34,476 nucleotides of DNA from a virus: positions 1 to 34,476 of IMG/VR virus record IMGVR_UViG_3300032093_000450. One strand, given 5' to 3'. The stretch's first letter is position 1; every line of letters starts with the position of its first letter. The position numbers were made by a program, and so were the translations under genes. Positions 21,406-27,773 of the stretch are shown here, one piece after another. The notes beneath the pieces were generated by a model. It saw nothing but the letters and a program-made list of their open reading frames with translations, had not been told where the DNA came from and made no database searches.

Positions 21406-21655
21406 GCCATTAAAAATTGAGTTTGAATGTTTCCCTGTGGGCGACAAACTACCGTCCGGCCCATTGTGGCTTTATTTTCCCCACAGAAAAAATGACAAAT
21501 GGCAACTATGCGATAAATGGAAAAACGCACTTGGGAAAACAGGGCACGGAGAATTCCAGTTAATGGATGGGTTGGGTAGGTGGATTGTAACCACAAGACG
21601 ACCAACACACTACGCTTATGCAATGCCAAACCCAGAGGGAGAGAAAAATGATTAA
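21395..21655 (+). CDS. Hypothetical protein
   Basis: An 86-residue aromatic-rich protein (FECFPVGDKLPSGPLWLYFPHRKNDKWQLCDKWKN...). A second ATG three bases on is an equally good start. It overlaps paralogue D by 11 bases. No family recognised. Confidence 0.5.
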   Translation: MMSEPLKIEFECFPVGDKLPSGPLWLYFPHRKNDKWQLCDKWKNALGKTGHGEFQLMDGLGRWIVTTRRPTHYAYAMPNPEGEKND

Positions 21656-21893
21656 CCCATTCAAAAAGAAGCCCAGGGCTTTTATCAACATCGACATCGA
21701 AAACGGGCGCATGGAGACGCGCTTTAACATCAACACCCCGCTTGCAGATGCGGAAGATGTTGGGCTTTGCCTAGGGGCAGCCACAAGCCAAGACCATCCC
21801 GCTGCTCGCGCATTCCTGCGCGGCCTTGTGGATGGCTGGGGGCAGCGTTACGGCGAGCCTAGCTATACTGACGCATTTGTTCCATTTATGTGA
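21648..21893 (+). CDS. Hypothetical protein at left edge of the insert
   Basis: An 81-residue protein (MINPFKKKPRAFINIDIENGRMETRFNINTPLADAEDVGLCLGAATSQDHPAARAFLRGLVDGWG...). Base composition is like the phage genes before it. The foreign ABC-3C genes start only 12 bases later, so its C-terminus marks the left boundary of the insert. It may be intact or may have an altered end. Function unknown. Confidence 0.5.
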   Translation: MINPFKKKPRAFINIDIENGRMETRFNINTPLADAEDVGLCLGAATSQDHPAARAFLRGLVDGWGQRYGEPSYTDAFVPFM

Positions 21894-21905
21894 GGTGTTT
21901 GAAAA

Positions 21906-22133
21906 ATGATTCTTCCAAACAAATACCTTCGTGAACATGAAGCACTTATCGGCGTCGGTTCGTTGTTATTAAAACACCTGTCCGTAGAAAAAACCTTATC
22001 TGGTCTATGGGATGAGGTGAAATCCGCTTCGAATGTTGGAAACTTTGAAAGATTTGTGCTGGGCTTAGACTTACTGTTTCTGCTGGGACTCGTTGAAACT
22101 AGAAGCGATAAAATAGTGAGGGCAGCAGCATGA
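21906..22133 (+). CDS. ABC-3C system middle component (MC6-like)
   Basis: A 75-residue winged-helix-like protein. MILPNKYLREHEALIGVGSLLLKHLSVEKTLSGLWDEVKSA...FERFVLGLDLLFLLGLVE matches the small middle component of ABC-three-component conflict systems (opening MILPxKxxxxxxxLxGVGxLxL, then a SLWxE-type helix and FxRFxLALDLLFxLGxVE). It is proposed to bridge the ATPase and the effector. Overlap with the ATPase start (ATGA) supports this. The effector gene normally found with it is not visible upstream, where ordinary phage genes lie. Confidence 0.72.
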   Translation: MILPNKYLREHEALIGVGSLLLKHLSVEKTLSGLWDEVKSASNVGNFERFVLGLDLLFLLGLVETRSDKIVRAAA

Positions 22134-23863
22134 TTTACCGCATATATGCAAGTGACCCTAGGTTCAAAGCCGTTGAATTTCAGAGCGGTTTAAACATTAT
22201 ATTGGCTGATAAAAAAAGCGAGTCTGATAAGAAAGATTCAAGAAATGGGCTGGGAAAGACTAGTCTAATTAATATCATCCATTTTTGCTTAGGGGCAGAT
22301 TCAAATAAAAAAATCCTGCCTTTAGAAACAATAAAAAATTGGATCTTTTATATTGAATTGGATCTCTTTGGTGAACGCATTACCGCAGCAAGAAGCATTG
22401 GAAATCATGGGATTATTAAAGTTCAAGGAAACTTAACCAAGCTACCATTCGCACCAGAAAAAGACCAAGAGGATGGGTTTGAATTTTATAAAGCTGTAGA
22501 CTGGAAAAAATTACTAGGAATCTGCCTCTTTGGACTTTCAAGCATTAGCCGTACAAAATACGCTCCTTCCTTTAGAAATTTGATTTCTTATTTTGTAAGA
22601 AGTGGCGTTGATGCTTACAGTACGCCCTTTAGCTACTTTAGAGGGCAGCCCGCTTGGAACTCACAGGTGCATAATGCATTTCTTCTAGGATTAAATTGGG
22701 ATCATGCCGCTGATGTACAGGAAATAAAAGATAAAAATAAGGCCGTAATCTCTCTTAATGCAGCGGTGAAAACCGGGATAGTATCCTCCAAAGGCGAACT
22801 TGAAGCAGAACGCGTAAGATTGCAGATAGAATTTGATAAAGAAAAATCCGCTCTTTCTGAATTTAAAGTGCACCCCCAATATCAGCAAATCCAAGAGCAG
22901 GCAAACACGCTAACTCGTAATATTCACGATGCATCCAATAAAAATCTTATGCTGCGTAGGAAGCTAGAACGTTATCAGGATTCTGTTCACTCCGAGCAAG
23001 CTCCAGATTCCTCTGCCGTTGAGATTCTTTATCAGGAAGCAGGACTGACCTTTGGTGATACGGTTAAAAAAACGCTCGCAGAAGCCAAGAAATTTCATAA
23101 TGAAATAGTGCAAAATAGGAGGCATTTTTTGCAAGCTGAGATCGAAGAGCTTAAGAACCAAATCTCAGAGAATGATCGGATTGTAAAATCGGAAACTACA
23201 AAGCGGGCAGAGTTGATGTCTGTGCTTAGTACGCATGGAGCATTAGAGGAATTCATGGTGCTTCAGGAGCGTCTTTTGGAGAAAAAAGCAAAGCTCGAAG
23301 AAATACGTCAACGGATTTCAGATATCCAAGAGATGTCCACACGGAAGAAGGAAATTAAGGCTGAAAAAATTGAATTAGAAACCAAGCTCCAGAGAGATTA
23401 TGAACAATCACGAACCGAATGGGAAAAGGCTGTTGCTGGCTTCAATGAAAATTCACAAGCTCTTTATAACGAGTCTGGCAACCTAATAATTAACGTATCG
23501 GACAACGGCTATAGTTTTGATGTTGAGATACCCCGCAGTAGTAGCGAAGGCGTCGGTAAAATGAAAATCTTTTGCTATGACCTCATGTTAGTTAATTTGT
23601 TTGCAAAACGCGGTCTGATTAATTTTTTAGTACATGATAGTACCATCTTTGATGGGGTAGACTCTAGACAAACCGCACAGGCTTTAGAGCATGCACATCG
23701 GAAAGCATGTGAAAGTGGTTTCCAATATATTTGTGCCTTTAACTCAGACGCACTTCCTAGGGATGATTTCAGTGGCGAGTTCGATGTTAATAGATTTATT
23801 CGTTTAACACTTAAAGACCAAGACCCAAAAGACAGCCTTATGGGATTTAGGTTCAATGAGTAA
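22130..23863 (+). CDS. ABC-3C ATPase (DUF2326 domain protein)
   Basis: A 577-residue SMC/RecN-like ABC ATPase. The N-terminus has MIYRIYASDPRFKAVEFQSGLNIILADK and the P-loop SRNGLGKTSLINIIHFCLG (37-55). Residues 210-430 are a long coiled coil with a hinge. The C-terminus supplies SSEGVGKMKIFCYDL (signature-like) and FLVHDSTIFDGVD (Walker B and D-loop). The DUF2326 group is the ATPase of ABC-3C systems thought to sense invading nucleic acid and license an effector. The DNA is visibly more AT-rich, with AAA/GAA/ATT codons, than the flanking phage genes. Apparently intact. Confidence 0.8.
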   Translation: MIYRIYASDPRFKAVEFQSGLNIILADKKSESDKKDSRNGLGKTSLINIIHFCLGADSNKKILPLETIKNWIFYIELDLFGERITAARSIGNHGIIKVQGNLTKLPFAPEKDQEDGFEFYKAVDWKKLLGICLFGLSSISRTKYAPSFRNLISYFVRSGVDAYSTPFSYFRGQPAWNSQVHNAFLLGLNWDHAADVQEIKDKNKAVISLNAAVKTGIVSSKGELEAERVRLQIEFDKEKSALSEFKVHPQYQQIQEQANTLTRNIHDASNKNLMLRRKLERYQDSVHSEQAPDSSAVEILYQEAGLTFGDTVKKTLAEAKKFHNEIVQNRRHFLQAEIEELKNQISENDRIVKSETTKRAELMSVLSTHGALEEFMVLQERLLEKKAKLEEIRQRISDIQEMSTRKKEIKAEKIELETKLQRDYEQSRTEWEKAVAGFNENSQALYNESGNLIINVSDNGYSFDVEIPRSSSEGVGKMKIFCYDLMLVNLFAKRGLINFLVHDSTIFDGVDSRQTAQALEHAHRKACESGFQYICAFNSDALPRDDFSGEFDVNRFIRLTLKDQDPKDSLMGFRFNE

Positions 23864-24449
23864 AAGGGAAAATGTGACCAATTTTAATGAAGACGTAGTT
23901 GAACAAGCTGCATTGGAATGGCTTCAGGAGCTAGACTATAGCTACAGCCACGGCAGCACCTTGCCGCGTATCAATCCGCTTACGGGCGCAGAGGATTATT
24001 CGCAAGTTGTGCTTGAGGATGAGCTGCGCTCGGCTCTTGCGCGGATTAACCCAAAAATACCGAGCGAAGCCATTGATGACGCGTTCCGTAAAGCAACACG
24101 ATCTGCCGCACCTGAGATGATCGAAGATAACCGTCTATTCCATCGTTTGTTGGTGGATGGGGTAGATGTAGAATATACACGTCCTGATGGAAGCATTGCG
24201 GGTGACAAAGTGTGGCTGGTGGATTTTGATAATCCAAAATCAAACAGCTTTATGGCTGTAAACCAGTTCACCATCATAGAAAACAAGCACAACCGTCGCC
24301 CAGCCATCACGCCACGGCCCGGCCACATGCGGCAGCCAGCGGGTCAGTTTTTCCGTGTGATCGAACTGCTGGCCATATACTTGCTTGTGCATCCGCTGAT
24401 GTGCGCCATGGCCGAATATGCACGACAGCCAGCCGGAGACGATGAATAG
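23856..24449 (+). pseudogene. hsdR fragment: Truncated HsdR (type I restriction subunit) N-terminal fragment
   Basis: Residues 10-149 (FNEDVVEQAALEWLQEL...YSQVVLEDELRSALARINPKIPSEAIDDAFRK...DGVDVEYTRPDGSIAGDKVWLVDFDNP...VNQFTIIENKHNRRP) are the conserved start of type I restriction subunit HsdR. After Pro149 (about 24303) the family sequence should continue with the Asp and ExK of the nuclease, then the helicase. Instead the frame runs antisense through a phage minus-strand gene for about 48 residues to a chance stop. All nuclease and motor residues are missing. The fragment is inert as an enzyme, though a folded decoy is possible. Confidence 0.82.
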
Positions 24450-24605
24450 AGGCCAGAACGGGAACCCGGCAGCGCCAATGGTCAAGCCCCAGGCAACGCC
24501 AAACAGGATGCGATTAAACTGCGTGCTGATGCCCCAGTCATGTCCCCGCGCTCTATTGACCAGTGCGCCGAAGATGGCTGCCCAGATGATAGTGATAGTG
24601 GTCAT
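24240..24605 (-). CDS. Phage membrane protein whose C-terminus crosses the insert junction
   Basis: A 121-residue protein. MTTITIIWAAIFGALVNRARG..., RILFGVAWGLTIGAAGFPFWPLFIVSGWLSCIFGHG give two or three membrane segments, followed by a His-rich cytoplasmic part (HQRMHKQVYGQQFDHTEKLTRWLPHVAGPWRDGWA). The last 20 residues or so are read from DNA that is the antisense of the hsdR fragment, so the original C-terminus was probably replaced when the insert arrived. The start at 24605 overlaps the spanin gene's end, linking it to the lysis cassette. Confidence 0.6.
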   Translation of the reverse strand: MTTITIIWAAIFGALVNRARGHDWGISTQFNRILFGVAWGLTIGAAGFPFWPLFIVSGWLSCIFGHGAHQRMHKQVYGQQFDHTEKLTRWLPHVAGPWRDGWATVVLVFYDGELVYSHKAV

Positions 24606-24856
24606 TTCACAATCTCCCCCACTGCTTTTAGGTTTGCACATGTCTGCCCGTAGGCATCACCAAGGTCAACGATAAACCGCGCTGCGTCACTGGACGTGGC
24701 AACATCACCAACAGGCACAGGCGCACAGGTCAGCAACGCTGGCGGCACTTCTTGGCGCAGATAGATCGTCTCAGTGACCGGCTTGCAGTCCGTCGCGCAC
24801 GCCGACAATAGCGTCACGCACAACAGGGGCAACAGGGCTTTGATCGTTGGTTTCAT
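24602..24856 (-). CDS. Rz1-like: Rz1-type outer-membrane spanin lipoprotein
   Basis: An 84-residue lipoprotein. MKPTIKALLPLLCVTLLSAC is a signal peptide ending in a lipobox (LLSAC), so the mature protein begins with a lipidated Cys and sits in the outer membrane. The mature part is short and proline-containing (EVPPALLTCAPVP). Its start lies inside the Rz gene in another frame (86-base overlap), the classic Rz/Rz1 arrangement. It would join Rz across the periplasm to fuse the membranes at lysis. Confidence 0.82.
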   Translation of the reverse strand: MKPTIKALLPLLCVTLLSACATDCKPVTETIYLRQEVPPALLTCAPVPVGDVATSSDAARFIVDLGDAYGQTCANLKAVGEIVK

Positions 24857-25136
24857 TGATTGCTTTCCTTGTTTTGGCAAGGGCCGCTGCCCTGCGCTGG
24901 TTTTCTGCCGTTGTGGCTGCCAGCGCGGCGGTGATGCGTTCCCGGTCGCGCTTGAGGCTTTCAATAGTGGCGAGGTTCTGCATGTTGGCTTCGGTTGCAG
25001 CTTTGGCAACGCTGTGTGCTACGGCGAGCTGGTTGCTTAGGGTGTCAATGCGCCAAAAGCAATACACAGCCGGAATGACCGCAATCAGGAACACCACACC
25101 GGCAGCAATGAATTTTGTCGGCAGGACTGGAAACAT
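24771..25136 (-). CDS. Rz-like: Rz-type inner-membrane spanin
   Basis: A 121-residue protein. MFPVLPTKFIAAGVVFLIAVIPAVYCFWRIDTL is an N-terminal membrane anchor, followed by a periplasmic coiled coil rich in Ala, Gln and charged residues (LATIESLKRDRERITAALAATTAENQRRAAALAKTRKAINETND). Size, order and the embedded Rz1 lipoprotein identify the inner spanin. It is separated from the endolysin by 3.7 kb of plus-strand genes. Start chosen at 25136, just downstream of two inverted repeats. Confidence 0.8.
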   Translation of the reverse strand: MFPVLPTKFIAAGVVFLIAVIPAVYCFWRIDTLSNQLAVAHSVAKAATEANMQNLATIESLKRDRERITAALAATTAENQRRAAALAKTRKAINETNDQSPVAPVVRDAIVGVRDGLQAGH

Positions 25137-25145
25137 ACTTGACCT

Positions 25146-25179
25146 CTCAAAACTTTTGAGCCATGATAGCACAATCATG
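25146..25179. promoter_or_regulatory. Two inverted repeats before the spanin operon
   Basis: CTCAAAA-C-TTTTGAG (25146-25160) and CATGAT/ATCATG around six bases (25162-25179) lie directly upstream of the Rz start. Their position suggests operators controlling the minus-strand lysis genes. No clear promoter boxes are visible. Confidence 0.5.
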
Positions 25180-25226
25180 TCTCCCCATGATACATTGTTT
25201 TCCTCCCTTGTTTGTGCCTATGAGAA

Positions 25227-25260
25227 AACCCGGTTCCCTCGCCGGGTTTTTTCTTTTTTA
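25227..25260. terminator. Bidirectional intrinsic terminator
   Basis: AACCCGG (25227-25233) pairs with CCGGGTT (25242-25248) around eight bases, followed by T-rich sequence on the plus strand and, read in reverse, TTTTC on the other. It insulates the spanin operon from the tRNA region. Apart from the inverted repeats and this terminator, 25137-25361 holds no gene I can support. Confidence 0.7.
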
Positions 25261-25361
25261 TTCCTGAACAAATCTGTTGACGTGGCGACCTGGGTGTGGT
25301 TAGCTGTGTTTGTCGCCACATGGCGCTTTTATCGAACCATCCGATTACACAGGAATGAAAA

Positions 25362-25469
25362 ATGTCTGACATTGAAAACACCATAGACACCGACAACGAC
25401 ACAGTAGCCGCCGAAACCGTTGAGGGCGGCGCGGATACAGTCGAGGTTGGCAACGACACCACAGACTAA
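25362..25469 (+). CDS. 35-residue acidic peptide
   Basis: MSDIENTIDTDNDTVAAETVEGGADTVEVGNDTTD: strongly acidic, Thr/Asp/Val-rich with an internal near-repeat. AGGA precedes the ATG at an acceptable distance. Small and of skewed composition, so coding status is moderate. Confidence 0.4.
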   Translation: MSDIENTIDTDNDTVAAETVEGGADTVEVGNDTTD

Positions 25470-25479
25470 GGAACAAGTT

Positions 25480-25590
25480 AGGGCGCGCACAATCTCCTTT
25501 CGTTAGCCTGTGGCCGGGCTATCGTCAATCAAAAGCGTCTCTCGTGGCCGAAGAAGCCGTGACTCGTGTGCGCCCTCCTAGACAATAGGG
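25480..25590 (+). ncRNA. Candidate structured RNA with three-way-junction shape
   Basis: AGGGCGCGCAC (25480-25490) pairs with GTGTGCGCCCT (25566-25576) to close an 11-base stem with one wobble. Inside are hairpins TAGCC/GGCTA (25504-25508, 25517-25521) and CGTGGC/GCCGTG (25543-25548, 25556-25561, two wobbles). A small hairpin CCTA/TAGG (25577-25580, 25586-25589) follows. There is no T-loop consensus, so it is not a normal tRNA. It lies directly before two tRNA genes. Known families were not recognised. Confidence 0.4.
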
Positions 25591-25621
25591 CAGAGTCATT
25601 AAGAGCGCAGGCCAGTTTTAC

Positions 25622-25691
25622 GCCGAAGTAGCTCAACTGGTAGAGATGTCTTTGTAAGACATGGTTCCGGGTTCGAGTCCCGGCTTCGGCA
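25622..25691 (+). tRNA. trnT: tRNA-Thr (UGU), shortened D arm
   Basis: Acceptor GCCGAAG/CTTCGGC, anticodon stem ATGTC/GACAT with loop TTTGTAA (anticodon TGT), T arm CCGGG-TTCGAGT-CCCGG. The D arm GCTC-AACTGGTA-GAG is two bases short of the usual GAGC plus base 26, giving a 70-base tRNA. CCA is not encoded. The 3' end is repeated at 26012-26026. Confidence 0.8.
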
Positions 25692-25695
25692 CTTT

Positions 25696-25770
25696 TCAAG
25701 GGTAGCTCAGTGGCAGAGCTGTCGGCTCATAACCGATCGGTCGCCGGTTCAATCCCGGCCCCTTGAACCA
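25696..25770 (+). tRNA. tRNA with CAT anticodon (Met, or Ile after lysidine change)
   Basis: Acceptor TCAAGGG/CCCTTGA, D arm GCTC-AGTGGCA-GAGC, anticodon stem GTCGG/CCGAT with loop CTCATAA, T arm GCCGG-TTCAATC-CCGGC, and an encoded 3' ACCA. All four arms pair well. The sequence alone does not tell elongator Met from Ile2. Starts four bases after the tRNA-Thr. Confidence 0.88.
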
Positions 25771-25792
25771 CTTTTAAAAAACGGAGGATGAA

Positions 25793-26011
25793 ATGTTTTT
25801 TCCACTTTTACAGGTTCTGTTTATTGCCCTGAAACTAACGGGCGTCATCGCATGGTCGTGGTGGCTGGTGTTGCTTCCCGCTATTATAGGCATCTTAATT
25901 CATATTATCGTTGCTGTCTTGATCGCATGTGGGGTTTGCACGGTAAAAGAGGATGTTGAAATTTATAAAAAAGAGTGGATACGCCACAATTTGCGCGGCG
26001 GCAGGCGGTAA
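25793..26011 (+). CDS. Small two-helix membrane protein (Fragile-X-F-like)
   Basis: A 72-residue protein. FPLLQVLFIALKLTGVIAWSWWLVLLPAIIGILIHIIVAVLIACGVC is two closely spaced membrane helices around the block KLTGVIAWSWW, seen in small phage proteins annotated as transmembrane Fragile-X-F-associated. A charged tail (EIYKKEWIRHNLRGGRR) would face the cytoplasm. GGAGG precedes the ATG. It lies between the tRNAs and a copy of the tRNA-Thr 3' end. Confidence 0.6.
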   Translation: MFFPLLQVLFIALKLTGVIAWSWWLVLLPAIIGILIHIIVAVLIACGVCTVKEDVEIYKKEWIRHNLRGGRR

Positions 26012-26026
26012 GGCTTCGGCACTTTT
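26012..26026 (+). repeat. Copy of the tRNA-Thr 3' end
   Basis: GGCTTCGGCACTTTT at 26012-26026 exactly repeats 25682-25696, the 3' acceptor of tRNA-Thr and following bases. The two copies bracket the CAT tRNA and the small membrane protein gene. Confidence 0.75.
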
Positions 26027-26048
26027 TAACAATGGGGAGGAAAACAAA

Positions 26049-26270
26049 ATGATCGACAAACTCATGCCAGCGATGCTGGTGCTATTGGTCGGGCTGGCGA
26101 TTATTAACACTGGCTGGGACTTGTATAACAAGGCCCACCCGAAGGGTTACGAGCCTATTGCTGTGACAGACAAAGCCACCGGCTGCCAGTACATCTATGG
26201 GGGCGGCTTCGGGATCGTGCCGCGCGTTAATGGCGTGGGCGACCACATTTGTGATGAGGATCAGGAATGA
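26049..26270 (+). CDS. Small membrane-anchored DUF6440-like protein, paralogue of 13589
   Basis: A 73-residue protein with N-terminal membrane segment MPAMLVLLVGLAIINTGWDLY and a domain ATGCQYIYGGGFGIVPRVNGVGDHICDEDQE. The TGC-[EQ]-Y...PR...NG...C order repeats that of the 13589-13804 protein. GGGGAGG precedes the start. Probably exported-side domain with a possible disulfide. Overlaps the next gene by ATGA. Confidence 0.6.
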   Translation: MIDKLMPAMLVLLVGLAIINTGWDLYNKAHPKGYEPIAVTDKATGCQYIYGGGFGIVPRVNGVGDHICDEDQE

Positions 26271-26479
26271 CAGAGTTGCTACAGGGCATGCCGAGGCCCG
26301 GCGAAGCGTGGCAGCACAAAGAGGGTGGCATCTATATTGTCAGAGATGTTGGCGTTTGGAACCTGTGGTCGTCAAGGCCGATTACATGTGTTTTTTATTC
26401 ACACCTTGACCAATCGCCAGAAATTTACATCCGCGACCTCCCGCAGTTCATGAAAAACTTTACGAGGGTAGATCAATGA
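26267..26479 (+). CDS. DUF1653-like protein
   Basis: A 70-residue protein. PGEAWQHKEGGIYIVRDVGVWNLWSSRPITCVFYSHLDQSPEIYIRDLPQFMKNFTRV follows the DUF1653 pattern (G-x-Y-x-H-x-K-G-G-x-Y-x-V...V-x-Y...WVR...F). DUF1653 is a compact domain of unknown function common in phages. ATGA overlaps at both ends. Confidence 0.6.
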   Translation: MTELLQGMPRPGEAWQHKEGGIYIVRDVGVWNLWSSRPITCVFYSHLDQSPEIYIRDLPQFMKNFTRVDQ

Positions 26480-26853
26480 GAACAGACACACCCACCCTAA
26501 TCAAAGCCATGCGCATTCTGGCGCAAGACATCCAGTCTGGTGACGGCGTTGCCAATGCGGCCATCGCAGAAGCGGCGGATCGGCTGGAGGAGATGGAGCG
26601 TTACATTTTCTTAAATGAAACTTTTACCTACCACAAAGTCGATGATGATATACCAACAGACGGCCAATATTTGATGTTCTGGCCTGAGTATGGCTGGTGT
26701 CGCGCCCTTTACGATCATGTCTTGTTTTCCGGTCAGGGATTTTGGCGGATTGAAGCTTACAAAAATGGTGGCCCAATAGACGAAATTGAATACCGGTGGT
26801 TTCTTGAAAACCCACCCACTCACTGGGCCGAAATGCCAAAAGACCCGGTTTAA
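26476..26853 (+). CDS. Phage protein with DUF551-like C-terminus
   Basis: A 125-residue protein. The N-terminal helix LIKAMRILAQDIQSGDGVANAAIAEAADRLEEME is a frequent phage module. The C-terminal region IPTDGQYLMFWPEYGWCRALYDH...NPPTHWAEMPKDP has the DUF551 arrangement (P-x-D-G-x-x-x-L...PTHWxxMPxxP). Function unknown. Confidence 0.6.
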   Translation: MRTDTPTLIKAMRILAQDIQSGDGVANAAIAEAADRLEEMERYIFLNETFTYHKVDDDIPTDGQYLMFWPEYGWCRALYDHVLFSGQGFWRIEAYKNGGPIDEIEYRWFLENPPTHWAEMPKDPV

Positions 26854-26860
26854 GTAGGGG

Positions 26861-27025
26861 ATGATGAGTGAGAAAAAAAAGCCTTTACGCAAATGGCGCT
26901 GTCGCGCGACGTCCAACACGCAAACGCTAGACTTGTCATTTGAGAAGATTGTTTCCGACCCTGGGTATAGGATTGAGGAGAGGTATAATGAATATATCAT
27001 CACTAACCAAAGCGCAGCAAATTGA
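26861..27025 (+). CDS. 54-residue basic protein
   Basis: MMSEKKKPLRKWRCRATSNTQTLDLSFEKIVSDPGYRIEERYNEYIITNQSAAN. The second ATG at 26864 is equally likely. GTAGGGG precedes it. A run of eight A (26873-26880) lies near its start. It overlaps the next gene by 38 bases. Function unknown. Confidence 0.45.
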   Translation: MMSEKKKPLRKWRCRATSNTQTLDLSFEKIVSDPGYRIEERYNEYIITNQSAAN

Positions 27026-27224
27026 ATTGGGTAAAATTTATTGCGGCAGTGAAGGTGCGTATGCGAACCCGCAGACGTTAAAAGCACTGGTTAATAAGGG
27101 CTTAATAGAGCGCAAAATAGGGATGATTTTCAAAACACAAACGTATTATGTCCCGCTTTCTGTTCACTACATGGTGACGCAATGGGCCGCCGAGGGGCTA
27201 CTTGATGGAGACAGCAATGACTGA
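26988..27224 (+). CDS. Small winged-helix-like protein
   Basis: A 78-residue protein: SLTKAQQIELGKIYCGSEGAYANPQTLKALVNKGLIERKIGMIFKTQTYYVPLSVHYMVTQWAAEG. Helix, helix, then a two-stranded wing fits a small winged-helix DNA-binding domain, but this is by pattern only. GAGGAGAGG sets the start at 26988. Overlaps the next gene by eight bases. Confidence 0.5.
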   Translation: MNISSLTKAQQIELGKIYCGSEGAYANPQTLKALVNKGLIERKIGMIFKTQTYYVPLSVHYMVTQWAAEGLLDGDSND

Positions 27225-27564
27225 CGATGATTACAAACCCACATCATTTGGCGCTCTCCTTGTTGCAACAGAATTGACGCGGCGAGGCCATGATCCTGAA
27301 ACAATCATGGAAAAAGCCCAGGAAATTTGCGAGCGCAACAACCGAGAAGCTGAGGAGCAAGAGGCTAGGGAGCAAGCGGAACGGAACATTCTTGATACGG
27401 TCATGCGGCAATGGCAAGGAATTGAATTTGCTAGGTTTCGGTATTTGAAAGAAAGCACTTCTGATGATGGTAATGTTTGTATTTATTTAACCGCCGCAGA
27501 ACTCCGCGCCGCATTTGGCCGGGATAACCCGCTGATTGCAGCGTTTGAGAAAAGGAAGGAGTGA
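27217..27564 (+). CDS. Hypothetical coiled-coil protein
   Basis: A 115-residue protein with a central charged helix (ETIMEKAQEICERNNREAEEQEAREQAERNILDTVM) and a small C-terminal beta region (NVCIYLTAAELRAAF). Start at 27217 inside the previous gene's end. Function unknown. Confidence 0.5.
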   Translation: MTDDDYKPTSFGALLVATELTRRGHDPETIMEKAQEICERNNREAEEQEAREQAERNILDTVMRQWQGIEFARFRYLKESTSDDGNVCIYLTAAELRAAFGRDNPLIAAFEKRKE

Positions 27565-27566
27565 AA

Positions 27567-27773
27567 ATGATGTTCACCGATGATGAAATGGAAATGATTT
27601 TAACGGTAGTTAGCGAGCAAAAAAGATTTATAGATAAAGTTTTGCATCATGTCCCAGGGCTATTGTCACGGTCGGATCGTGATGATCTAAACGAGCTTCA
27701 TATTCTTATAAATAACGCAATAACCCGCTGGAACGCAGCAAAACCCTCTTACCGTGTGGAGCGTGAACAATGA
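27567..27773 (+). CDS. Hypothetical helical protein
   Basis: A 68-residue all-helical protein (MMFTDDEMEMILTVVSEQKRFIDKVLHHVPGLLSRSDRDDLNELHILINNAITRW). AAGGAG precedes it; GTG at 27561 and ATG at 27570 are other possible starts. Ends in an ATGA overlap. Function unknown. Confidence 0.5.
   Translation: MMFTDDEMEMILTVVSEQKRFIDKVLHHVPGLLSRSDRDDLNELHILINNAITRWNAAKPSYRVEREQ

Noticed and set aside
24847-25386. Long plus-strand open frame over the spanin promoter and terminator
   Set aside because: It is antisense to the well-supported Rz gene and crosses the terminator at 25227. The hydrophobic look comes from the antisense of the coiled coil.
25175-25462. Minus-strand 95-residue open frame
   Set aside because: It crosses the terminator and is antisense to the acidic 35-residue gene. 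Ser/Val-rich translation is the complement of Asp/Thr codons.
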